In this document: one piece after another, positions 1 through 6,287 of the stretch
Numbering within the stretch: the stretch's first letter is position 1
Layout of the letters: every line of letters begins with the position of its first letter
Assembly: GCA_022571825.1 (NCBI GenBank)
Contig: JACZXC010000112.1
Location: forward strand, 1 to 8,286
DNA length: 8,286 nt
DNA from: Myxococcales bacterium
Lineage (GTDB): Bacteria; Myxococcota_A; UBA9160; SMWR01
Reading direction: 5' to 3'
Position numbers and translations under genes: made by a program
Notes under the pieces: generated by a model
What the model was told of the DNA's origin: nothing
Databases searched by the model: none
The model's input: only the letters and a program-made list of their open reading frames with translations

Positions 1-1
1 G

Positions 2-1177
2 CGTAGGGTCGCGGTTCTCGGCAGCACCGGCAGTGTCGGCGAGCAGGTTCTGGCCGTGGCCCAGGCATTTCCCGATCGTGACCGGGTGGTTGCACTGGCC
101 GCCGGGAAGAACGTCGCCAAGCTGGCGCAGCAAGTACGCTGTTTCGAACCCGAGATCGTCTCGGTGGCGAACGGCGCCGCCGCGGATGAGCTGCGAACTC
201 GCCTGGCCGGCACCGGGGTGCGTATCGAGCGGGGCGCCGAGGGATTGGAAGCCGTGGCCACCTGCCCCTCGGATCTTGTCGTGGCGGGACTCGTCGGCGC
301 CGTTGGGCTGGCTCCGACGCTGGCCGCGATTCGCGCCGGCCGGGACGTCGCCCTGGCCAACCAGGAAGTCCTCGTCATGGCCGGGGCGCTGGTTCTGCGG
401 GAGGTTCGGCGGCGGGGAGTGACGCTACTGCCGGTGGATAGCGAACACAGTGCGATCTTCCAGGTCCTGGCCGGCCAGCGCCGGGAGGACGTGGCCCGCC
501 TGATTCTGACCGCCTCGGGTGGACCGTTTCGCACCTGGACTGCGGAACGCATTGCCCGCGCCACCGTCGATCAGGCCCTCGACCACCCGAACTGGGACAT
601 GGGACCCAAGATCACCATCGACTCCGCCACGCTCATGAACAAGGGGCTCGAGGTGATCGAGGCGCGGTGGCTCTTCGACGTGCCACCGGATCGCGTCGAC
701 GTTATCGTCCACTCGCAGTCCATCGTCCACTCGATGGTCGAATTTCGGGACGGTTGCGTGTTGGCACAGCTCGGCATTCCGGATATGCGCGTTCCGATCG
801 CCGTGGCCCTGGCGTACCCCGAAAGACTGCCTCTGGAGATACCGCGACTCGATCTCGCCGCCTTGGGCCGCCTGGATTTCGAGGCGCCGGACCGCAAACG
901 GTTTCCCTGCCTCGACCTCGGCTACGCGGCGCTCGCGGCGGATGAGACTGCACCGGCGGTGCTGAATGCCGTCAACGAGGTTTCGGTGGCGGCCTTTCTG
1001 GCGGGCGCGATTCCGTTCCCCGCCATCGCGGCCGCAAACGCCGCTGTGCTCGACTCCCACATCGGGCGGGGCGGGAACCGGACGATTCGCGACCTGGCGG
1101 ATGTGGTCGAAGCGGACGCGTGGGCCCGAATCGGTGCCCGGGAATGGCTGGCGAAGGTGGAAGGGGCGAGGGTCTAG
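2..1177 (+). CDS. dxr: 1-deoxy-D-xylulose 5-phosphate reductoisomerase (5' end cut by window edge)
   Basis: Dxr converts 1-deoxy-D-xylulose 5-phosphate to 2-C-methyl-D-erythritol 4-phosphate using NADPH and a divalent metal. This is the committed step of the MEP isoprenoid pathway in the cytosol. The frame is open from base 2 and begins RRVAVLGSTGSVGEQ, the N-terminal NADPH-binding strand and glycine loop of the family. Only the start and perhaps one or two codons are therefore missing. The visible 391 residues match the usual length of about 390-400. Further signatures, in fragment numbering, are DSEHSAIFQ (metal ligands D146 and E148), SGGPF (172-176), HPNWDMGPK (195-203) and MNKGLEVIEA (metal ligand E217), followed by VHSQSIVHSMVEF. 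The TAG stop shares its G with the GTG start of rseP. That dxr-rseP order is common in bacteria, often after uppS and cdsA. Nothing looks broken, and identity is very secure. Confidence 0.97.
   Translation, partial: RRVAVLGSTGSVGEQVLAVAQAFPDRDRVVALAAGKNVAKLAQQVRCFEPEIVSVANGAAADELRTRLAGTGVRIERGAEGLEAVATCPSDLVVAGLVGAVGLAPTLAAIRAGRDVALANQEVLVMAGALVLREVRRRGVTLLPVDSEHSAIFQVLAGQRREDVARLILTASGGPFRTWTAERIARATVDQALDHPNWDMGPKITIDSATLMNKGLEVIEARWLFDVPPDRVDVIVHSQSIVHSMVEFRDGCVLAQLGIPDMRVPIAVALAYPERLPLEIPRLDLAALGRLDFEAPDRKRFPCLDLGYAALAADETAPAVLNAVNEVSVAAFLAGAIPFPAIAAANAAVLDSHIGRGGNRTIRDLADVVEADAWARIGAREWLAKVEGARV
1159..1166 (+). promoter_or_regulatory. Ribosome binding site of rseP
   Basis: The purine-rich GGAAGGGG lies inside the end of dxr, 10 bases before the GTG at 1177. 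A second partial match, GCGAGG at 1167-1172, is closer. This site supports the GTG at 1177 over the in-frame upstream GTG at 1120 and ATG at 1144, which lie within dxr. Confidence 0.55.
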
Positions 1178-2844
1178 TGGAGTACGCGTTGGCCTTCGTG
1201 ATCATGTTGAGCGTGCTCATCTTCGTGCACGAGGCGGGCCATTGCATCGTGGCCAAGCTCTGCGGCGTGCGGGTGCTCAAGTTCTCACTCGGCTTCGGTC
1301 CTCCGATCGGGTTTGGGCGCTATCGACTCCTCTGGAAGTGGGGGCACACCGAATACGTGATCGCGTGTATCCCGCTCGGAGGCTTCGTCAAGATGCTCGG
1401 TGAGAATCCGGACGAGGTCGGGGATTCCGAGGTGCAGGCGAATCTCGAGGAGGCTCTCCCGGGACAGCCGCTGTGGAAGAAGCTCTCGATCGTATTCGCG
1501 GGCCCCGCGATGAACCTGGCGTTTCCGGTGCTGGTCTTCATGGCGACCCTCTTCGTCGGGAGCGACCGGCGCGACGCGGTGATCGGCACCGTCGAGATCG
1601 GCTCACCGGCGGCGCTGGCGGGCTTGACCCCCGGCGTGCGCATCCTCGCGATCGATGGAAATCCGGTGCGGTGGTGGGATGAAGTTGAGAAGGCGATTTC
1701 GACAAGTCCCGGCGAGACCCTGAGCATCGAAACGGTTCTCGGTGATGTTCGCGAGGAGTGGTCCCTCGGGGTCTCGACCCGCTCGGGCCTGGATCTCTTC
1801 GGCAAGGTTCGGGCGGTGGGCTGGTTGGGGCTGGGACAGGAGCGGATGCTCTCCATGCTGGGAATTCCCGATCCGCATTCGCCCGCCGGATTGGCGGGGT
1901 TGCGATCGGGCGACCGGGTCACCGCCGTCGCGGAGCAGCCGGTGGAGGACTGGTCGGGTTTCGTCGAGGGCTACGTCGCGGCGGGCACGGCGGGGGAGGT
2001 CACCCTGGATATCGAGCGCCATGCCGCGGACGCGACCCAGTCCCTCCGCTTCCGCGTGCCGGCCCTCGGCGACGTCGCGAAACTGGGCGTGGTCCCCGCC
2101 ACCGTGCTGATCTCGGCCGTCTCGCCCGACTCGCCGGCGGAGCGCGGCGGCCTTGCGCCGGGAGACCTGATCCTCGCCGTGGACGGAGCGCCCATCGGCA
2201 GCTTCGCCTCCTTCGCCGAGACGGTTCGGACCAGTGGAGGTCGCCCACTGGTCCTGGTGTACGGCCGCGACGGTGCGCTGCACGAGATCACGATCGTCCC
2301 CGAGCTCCTCGCGATGGACACCGGTCTCGGATTCGAAGAGCCGCGCTACATGGTGGGCATCATCGCCGCAACGACCTTGCTTCCGGGCGCCGTGGCCATG
2401 GACCGCGAGAGGAACCCCCTGGTCGCGTTCTCTCGATCCGTGGCCATGACCGTCGACGTGACCCGAACCTTCCTGGTCGGCCTCGGGAAGCTTCTCACCG
2501 GCGAGGTGTCGCGGAAGCAACTGGCCGGGCCGATCGGAATCGCGGAGATCGCAGGCAAGGCGTTTCAGCGGGGTTGGCAGACCTACCTGGCGGTCATGGT
2601 TCTGATCAGCATCAACCTGGGGATCCTCAACCTGCTTCCGATACCGATCCTGGACGGAGGCCAGGCCCTGGTCTTCACCATTGAAAGCATCAAGCGCAGT
2701 CCGCTCTCCCTGCGAACCCGGGGGATGGTGCAGCAGGTCGGCCTGACGCTATTGATGCTGCTGATGGGGCTGGCTTTCTGGAACGACATCGTCCGCACTT
2801 GGCCACGGGTCGTCGATTGGTGGCAGAGCGGCTTGGGTCTCTAG
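1177..2844 (+). CDS. rseP: RIP zinc metalloprotease RseP (site-2 protease) with apparently three PDZ domains
   Basis: This is an inner-membrane site-2 protease. Family members cut transmembrane anti-sigma factors after a first periplasmic cut and clear remnant signal peptides. The chosen GTG start gives 555 residues and puts the zinc motif HEAGH at 18-22, where the family has it. It also overlaps the dxr stop by one base. In order I see a first membrane helix (about 4-26) carrying HExxH; a cytoplasmic loop with IPLGGFVKMLGE (65-76); FAGPAMN (107-113) in the second helix; three PDZ-like segments (about 133-197, 225-296 and 303-376); a later helix region; the LDGG motif (third zinc ligand D493) in NLLPIPILDGGQ; and a C-terminal helix (about 519-535). 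E. coli RseP is about 450 residues with two PDZ domains, so the extra hundred residues fit a third. The substrate is unknown, as no sigma or anti-sigma gene is visible. Confidence 0.95.
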   Translation: MEYALAFVIMLSVLIFVHEAGHCIVAKLCGVRVLKFSLGFGPPIGFGRYRLLWKWGHTEYVIACIPLGGFVKMLGENPDEVGDSEVQANLEEALPGQPLWKKLSIVFAGPAMNLAFPVLVFMATLFVGSDRRDAVIGTVEIGSPAALAGLTPGVRILAIDGNPVRWWDEVEKAISTSPGETLSIETVLGDVREEWSLGVSTRSGLDLFGKVRAVGWLGLGQERMLSMLGIPDPHSPAGLAGLRSGDRVTAVAEQPVEDWSGFVEGYVAAGTAGEVTLDIERHAADATQSLRFRVPALGDVAKLGVVPATVLISAVSPDSPAERGGLAPGDLILAVDGAPIGSFASFAETVRTSGGRPLVLVYGRDGALHEITIVPELLAMDTGLGFEEPRYMVGIIAATTLLPGAVAMDRERNPLVAFSRSVAMTVDVTRTFLVGLGKLLTGEVSRKQLAGPIGIAEIAGKAFQRGWQTYLAVMVLISINLGILNLLPIPILDGGQALVFTIESIKRSPLSLRTRGMVQQVGLTLLMLLMGLAFWNDIVRTWPRVVDWWQSGLGL

Positions 2845-2860
2845 GCTCGCGGGCGGCGTC

Positions 2861-3595
2861 ATGTCGCATCCACCCCTGCTCCTGGCTCTCGAGACCGCGA
2901 CCCGTGTCGCGTCGGTGGCGCTGTTGCGCGACAGTCAGGTCCTGGGCGAGGAGCTCGCCGGGCCCGGGCAAACCACCGCCGAGTCCCTGCTCCCGAGCCT
3001 GGAGGCCCTGCTGGCGCGCTGCGGCCTTGCCCTCGGCTCCATCGATGCCTTCGCCGTCTCGGTCGGGCCCGGCTCCTTTACCGGTCTGCGCGTGGGAATC
3101 GCGACGGTGAAGGGTCTGACCTTCGGCACGGGTCATCGGGTGGCGCCGGTCCCGACCCTCGCAGCCCTGGCCCGGACCGCGTCCAATCCCTCGGGTCCCG
3201 TGGTGGCAATGCTCGACGCGCGTCGCGGAGAGGTCTACGCCGCCGCCACTGCCGCACCCGGCGGGGGCCCTTCGCCCCCGGAAATTCTGGCCGAGGGCGT
3301 CTACTCCCGGGAGGATCTGGTGCGGAAGCTTCCCCCGGCGTGCGTGCTCGTGGGGGAGGGCGCCCTCGTCTGTGGCGAATGGCTGCGCGAGCGTCTGGGG
3401 TCCGGAGTGAAGCTGCAACTGCCTCCCGCCACCGACGCGAGGGCCCGACACGTGGGGGTCTTGGGCGCGGCGATGATGGCCGCCGGGAAGGGCATCGACT
3501 CCGCCGATCTGGTTCCCCGTTACCTTCGGCGTGCGGAAGCCGAAGTCAAACGCACCGGGCAGCGATTCGAGCTTCCTCACTCGGGTCTTGGCTGA
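2861..3595 (+). CDS. tsaB: tRNA t6A biosynthesis protein TsaB
   Basis: TsaB (YeaZ) is the scaffold partner of TsaD and TsaE. This cytosolic complex adds threonylcarbamoyl to A37 of ANN-decoding tRNAs. The protein has 244 residues, a usual length, in the ASKHA fold. Visible signatures are the N-terminal strand LLALETATRVASVAL (7-21), GPGSFTGLRVG (69-79) with the following VKGL helix, AMLDARRGEVYAA (116-128), and a C-terminal PRYLRR segment typical of TsaB. The first motif has Glu11 where E. coli has Asp (AIDTAT). Glu occurs in other bacterial members, so I do not treat it as a defect. TsaD would have a longer protein and HxxxH metal motifs, which are absent. The ATG is 16 bases after rseP stops, with only a weak upstream GGGCGGC, so it may be cotranscribed and partly dependent on rseP translation. 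No rimI or tsaE lies next to it. Confidence 0.93.
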   Translation: MSHPPLLLALETATRVASVALLRDSQVLGEELAGPGQTTAESLLPSLEALLARCGLALGSIDAFAVSVGPGSFTGLRVGIATVKGLTFGTGHRVAPVPTLAALARTASNPSGPVVAMLDARRGEVYAAATAAPGGGPSPPEILAEGVYSREDLVRKLPPACVLVGEGALVCGEWLRERLGSGVKLQLPPATDARARHVGVLGAAMMAAGKGIDSADLVPRYLRRAEAEVKRTGQRFELPHSGLG

Positions 3596-3614
3596 GCCCC
3601 GTGAGCCGTCCCAG

Positions 3615-3637
3615 GCGAAATTCCACAGGAAATTCGC
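3615..3637. repeat. Near-perfect inverted repeat upstream of ilvC (candidate operator)
   Basis: The left arm GCGAAATTCC (3615-3624) and right arm GGAAATTCGC (3628-3637) are separated by ACA. Nine of ten positions pair, and the one mismatch is A against A. The element is AT-rich compared with its surroundings and lies in the only sizeable intergenic gap, directly before a -10-like hexamer. A dimeric repressor or activator site is the simplest reading. As RNA it could also form a hairpin with a three-base loop, but no T-run follows, so an intrinsic terminator is less likely. Confidence 0.5.
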
Positions 3638-3643
3638 CATACT
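3638..3643 (+). promoter_or_regulatory. Possible -10 element of an ilvC promoter
   Basis: CATACT matches four of six positions of the TATAAT consensus. It lies 52 bases before the ilvC start and adjoins the inverted repeat, which would cover the spacer and -35 region. There is no good TTGACA-like hexamer at 16-18 bases upstream; at 17 bases the sequence is GCGAAA. If this is a promoter it probably needs an activator or a non-housekeeping sigma factor. It is a suggestion only. Confidence 0.25.
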
Positions 3644-3678
3644 AGAGAGCTGCCCGACACACTGGCGGGGTTTGCAGC

Positions 3679-3684
3679 GGGAGG
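3679..3684 (+). promoter_or_regulatory. Ribosome binding site of ilvC
   Basis: GGGAGG lies 11 bases before the ATG at 3696. It supports that start over upstream in-frame codons, which would add up to 55 residues unlike any IlvC and run back into tsaB. Confidence 0.6.
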
Positions 3685-3695
3685 CCGGACCTGCG

Positions 3696-4718
3696 ATGGA
3701 ACTGAACGTCTATTACGACAAGGACGCCGACCTCGGACGCCTGGACGGCAAGACTGTCGCGGTCATCGGTTACGGCAGCCAGGGCCACGCCCATGCGCTG
3801 AATCTCGACAGCTCGGGGGTCTCGGTGGTGGTCGGCCTGCGAAAAGAGTCGCCCTCCCGGACCAAAGCCGAAGAGGCGGGTCTGCGCGTACTCACCCCCG
3901 AAGAAGCGGCCCGCCAGGGCGACGTCGTGATGCTCACGCTTCCCGACGAGACCGCCGCGGACATCTACCGCGAGCAGGTCGCACCGAATCTCCAGTCCGG
4001 CAACTATCTGGCCGTCGCCCACGGCTTCAACATCCACTTCGGAGCGATCCGGCCCGCCCCGGGCGTGAACGTGTTCATGGTGGCGCCGAAAGGCCCCGGC
4101 CACACGGTTCGCCAGCACTACGAAGAGGGCCGGGGTGTGCCGTCGCTGGTGGCGGTGGCCGCGGATCCCTCCGGCGACACGCTGCAGATCGCACTCGCCT
4201 ACGCCAAGGGAATTGGCGCCGGCCGCGCGGGAATCATCGAAACCACCTTTCGCGAGGAGACCGAGACAGATCTGTTCGGGGAACAGGTGGTGCTCTGCGG
4301 AGGGCTCACCGCCCTCATGACCGCGGCCTACGACATCCTCGTCGATGCGGGCTACGCCCCCGAAATGGCGTACTTCGAGACGATCCACGAAGTGAAGCTG
4401 ATCGTGGATCTCATCTACGAAGGTGGCGTGGCGAACATGCGCTACTCGGTCTCGAACACCGCGGAATACGGAGATCTCACCCGCGGCCCCCGGGTCATCG
4501 ACGAGTCGGTCAAGCAGCGAATGCGCGAGATTCTGACCGACATCCAGTCGGGCCGTTTCGCGCGGGAATGGGTGCTGGAGAACAAGGCCGGTGCAATTTC
4601 CTTCGAGGCGCTGCGCAATCGCGCGCGCACCCACCCGTCGGAGGATGTCGGCGCCAGACTGCGAGGCCTGATGCCGTGGCTGAAGGAGAAGCGTCTGGTG
4701 GACCGCGCCAAGAACTGA
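3696..4718 (+). CDS. ilvC: Ketol-acid reductoisomerase, class I, NAD(P)H-dependent
   Basis: IlvC isomerises and reduces 2-acetolactate (or acetohydroxybutyrate) to the dihydroxy acid in valine, leucine and isoleucine synthesis. It needs Mg2+ and usually NADPH. The protein has 340 residues, the length of the short class I form. The Rossmann domain carries GYGSQGHAHALNL (25-37) and the cofactor loop GLRKESPSRTK (47-57). Its Arg49, Ser52 and Ser54 suit NADPH, though specificity is not proven by eye. The catalytic parts are AHGFNIHFG (108-116, His109), VAPKGPGH (129-136, Lys132), TDLFGEQ (191-197, metal ligands Asp192 and Glu196), FETIHEVKL (227-235, Glu232) and SNTAEYGD (253-260, Ser253). It starts block 2 after the 100-base spacer and ends one base before psd. 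The acetolactate synthase genes ilvB/ilvN that often precede it are absent here. Confidence 0.97.
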   Translation: MELNVYYDKDADLGRLDGKTVAVIGYGSQGHAHALNLDSSGVSVVVGLRKESPSRTKAEEAGLRVLTPEEAARQGDVVMLTLPDETAADIYREQVAPNLQSGNYLAVAHGFNIHFGAIRPAPGVNVFMVAPKGPGHTVRQHYEEGRGVPSLVAVAADPSGDTLQIALAYAKGIGAGRAGIIETTFREETETDLFGEQVVLCGGLTALMTAAYDILVDAGYAPEMAYFETIHEVKLIVDLIYEGGVANMRYSVSNTAEYGDLTRGPRVIDESVKQRMREILTDIQSGRFAREWVLENKAGAISFEALRNRARTHPSEDVGARLRGLMPWLKEKRLVDRAKN

Positions 4719-4719
4719 C

Positions 4720-5454
4720 GTGGGCGAAGCGGCTTCCCAATCGGGTGCGGTCCAGCCGCCCGCGACCGATGCCACCGCGCCCGTCTTCGCGGAGCGGCCC
4801 ACCGAGCCGGTCGTACGCGATGCCCTCGTGCTCGGGGCGGTGCCGCTGGTGCTGGCGGGCCTGGCCGGGGTCCTGGGTGCGACGACGCTCGGCTTCGTCC
4901 TGATGGGCGCCACGGTTTTCGTGGCTTTCTTCTTCCGAAACCCGACCCGCGAGATCCCGGGCGACGAGCGCAGCGTGGTGGCGCCGGCGGACGGGCGTGT
5001 CATCGACGTCGGAGAGATCGATCGCCCCGACGGTGGCAGGGCGCTGCGGATCGGGATCTTCCTGTCGGTATTCAACGTGCACGTGAATCGCAGCCCTGCC
5101 GCGGGGCGTGTCGTCGCGATCCAGCGCGGGGGTGACCGGTATCGAGCCGCCTTCGACCGGCGGGCCGAGCACGACAACGTTCGCTGTACCCTGACTCTCG
5201 AGACCGCCGCCGGCGAGCGAATCCAGGTGGTCCAGATCACCGGCCTGATCGCGCGGCGTATCGTGTGCCACCCGAAGGTTGGCCAGTGGGTGGCCCGGGG
5301 CTCGCGCTACGGGCTGATTCGGTTCGGCTCGCGCACGGATGTGGTGCTGCCCCAGGGCAGCGTCGCGCGGGTCGCCCGGGGAGACCGCGTGCGCGGGGGC
5401 AGCAGCGTGCTCGCCAGGCTTCCGGAGCCCGGGGCGGGGGAAGGCGAGGCGTGA
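4720..5454 (+). CDS. psd: Phosphatidylserine decarboxylase proenzyme, short (archaeal-type/PSD-A) form
   Basis: Psd decarboxylates phosphatidylserine to phosphatidylethanolamine at the inner membrane, using a pyruvoyl group made by self-cleavage. The protein has 244 residues. After a loose, Ala/Pro-rich N-terminal stretch (1-30) come one or two membrane segments (about 34-72), then FFRNPTREIP (71-80), APADGRV (88-94, Asp91), FNVHVNRSP (118-126, His121) and GLIRFGSRTDV (198-208). Cleavage should fall between Gly203 and Ser204, giving a large beta and a small alpha chain. Asp91, His121 and Ser204 form the expected self-cleavage triad. The GTG start follows the ilvC stop after one base with no clear ribosome site, so reinitiation is likely. 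The extra 25 or so N-terminal residues mean a later start such as GTG 4828 cannot be excluded, although it would clip the first helix. Its substrate is made by the next gene. Confidence 0.93.
   Translation: MGEAASQSGAVQPPATDATAPVFAERPTEPVVRDALVLGAVPLVLAGLAGVLGATTLGFVLMGATVFVAFFFRNPTREIPGDERSVVAPADGRVIDVGEIDRPDGGRALRIGIFLSVFNVHVNRSPAAGRVVAIQRGGDRYRAAFDRRAEHDNVRCTLTLETAAGERIQVVQITGLIARRIVCHPKVGQWVARGSRYGLIRFGSRTDVVLPQGSVARVARGDRVRGGSSVLARLPEPGAGEGEA
5436..5449 (+). promoter_or_regulatory. Ribosome binding site of pssA
   Basis: A purine-rich run at the end of psd, GGGGGAAGGCGAGG, ends four bases before the ATG at 5454. The in-frame GTG at 5451 could also be used and would add one residue. The ATG sharing its A with the psd stop is preferred. 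Confidence 0.5.
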
Positions 5455-6287
5455 TGGATTCGGACGTCGAGGTTCCCACGCGGCGCTTTCGCAGGCGGCG
5501 GCGGCGGGCGCGCGGCTCCCGGCGCGGGCTGTACTTGCTACCGCACCTGATCACCACCGCCGGGCTCTTCTTCGGATTCTGGGCCATCATTCAGGCGCCC
5601 ACGCTTCCGGATCTCGCCGCGGTCGGAATCATTCTTGCCATGTTCTGCGACGCCCTCGACGGGCGCGTCGCGCGCTTCGCGAAGTCGACATCCCGCTTTG
5701 GCGTCGAGTACGACTCGATCGCAGACACGGTTTCCTTCGCCGTCGCCCCGTCGATCCTGGCGTTCAGTGCGGCCAACCTGCAGGTGCTCGGTCGGCCCGG
5801 CTGGATCATGGCGTTTCTCTTCACGGTCTGCGCCGCCCTGCGCCTCGCCCGCTTCAACGTCTCGCCCGGACGCTATCCCGGACGATTCGAGGGACTGCCG
5901 AGTCCGGCGGCCGCCGGTGTCGTGGCTACCACCCAGCTCTGCGGGTCGTTCCTCCGCGAGAACGGAGTCGTCTGGGCGATTCCGGAGTCTGTGCTGGCAG
6001 GGGGCCTGGCGCTGCTCGCGCTGTTGATGGTCAGTCCGATTCCGTACCGCAGCTTCAAGGAGATCGACTTCCGGCACTCCTACGCGACCCTGGTCCTGGT
6101 GGTGGTCACGATCGTGCTGGTCGGTATCCAGTGGGTTCTGAGCCTCTTTGCCATCGGCCTGGTGTACACGATCGCGGGTCCGGTGGAGTGGTTCTGGCGC
6201 TGGCGCGCCAAGCGACCGCTCGAGATGATTGCAGAAACCGACCCCCCGGTTCCCGCGGAGCGGGAGCCCGACAGGATGGCTCCATGA
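5454..6287 (+). CDS. pssA: CDP-diacylglycerol--serine O-phosphatidyltransferase (type II, CDP-alcohol family)
   Basis: PssA joins serine to CDP-diacylglycerol, giving phosphatidylserine and CMP in the inner membrane. The product feeds Psd, encoded just upstream. The 277-residue protein carries the full CDP-alcohol phosphotransferase signature D-x2-DG-x2-AR-x8-G-x3-D-x3-D: Asp66, Asp69-Gly70, Ala73-Arg74, Gly83, Asp87 and Asp91. GLYLLPHLITTAGLFFGF (25-42) is the usual start of bacterial PssA. Hydrophobic segments follow at about 93-108, 114-132, 175-196 and 209-243, consistent with a multi-pass protein. The cytosolic N-terminus is odd: residues 9-25 contain 11 arginines, including six in a row at 13-18, encoded partly by a GGC/CGG run. 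A charged, proline-rich tail (251-277) follows the last helix. The start overlaps the psd stop by one base, and the end overlaps leuA by four bases (ATGA). The neighbouring psd favours serine as the acceptor over glycerol phosphate or inositol. Confidence 0.94.
   Translation: MDSDVEVPTRRFRRRRRRARGSRRGLYLLPHLITTAGLFFGFWAIIQAPTLPDLAAVGIILAMFCDALDGRVARFAKSTSRFGVEYDSIADTVSFAVAPSILAFSAANLQVLGRPGWIMAFLFTVCAALRLARFNVSPGRYPGRFEGLPSPAAAGVVATTQLCGSFLRENGVVWAIPESVLAGGLALLALLMVSPIPYRSFKEIDFRHSYATLVLVVVTIVLVGIQWVLSLFAIGLVYTIAGPVEWFWRWRAKRPLEMIAETDPPVPAEREPDRMAP
6273..6276 (+). promoter_or_regulatory. Ribosome binding site of leuA
   Basis: AGGA lies seven bases before the ATG at 6284, inside the last codons of pssA. 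It fixes the leuA start although that frame stays open far upstream. With the ATGA overlap it suggests coupled translation. Confidence 0.5.

Noticed and set aside
1603..2520. 305-codon minus-strand open frame inside rseP
   Set aside because: It is antisense to conserved PDZ coding sequence and shows no family resemblance.
3615..3637. Intrinsic terminator for the dxr-rseP-tsaB block
   Set aside because: The inverted repeat can fold, but its stem is AT-rich in the middle and no T-run follows, so an operator reading is preferred.
3531..3695. 55-codon in-frame extension upstream of ilvC
   Set aside because: It starts within tsaB and has no IlvC similarity. The GGGAGG site and the family N-terminus support the ATG at 3696.
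3642..5240. 532-codon open frame on the minus strand across ilvC and psd
   Set aside because: It is a shadow of ilvC and psd. The protein is Arg/Pro/Ala-rich with no recognisable motif.
5339..6283. 315 open codons in frame upstream of leuA
   Set aside because: This stretch overlaps psd and pssA in another frame and encodes Arg/Gly-rich nonsense. The leuA homology begins exactly at the ATG at 6284, so it is not a fusion protein.
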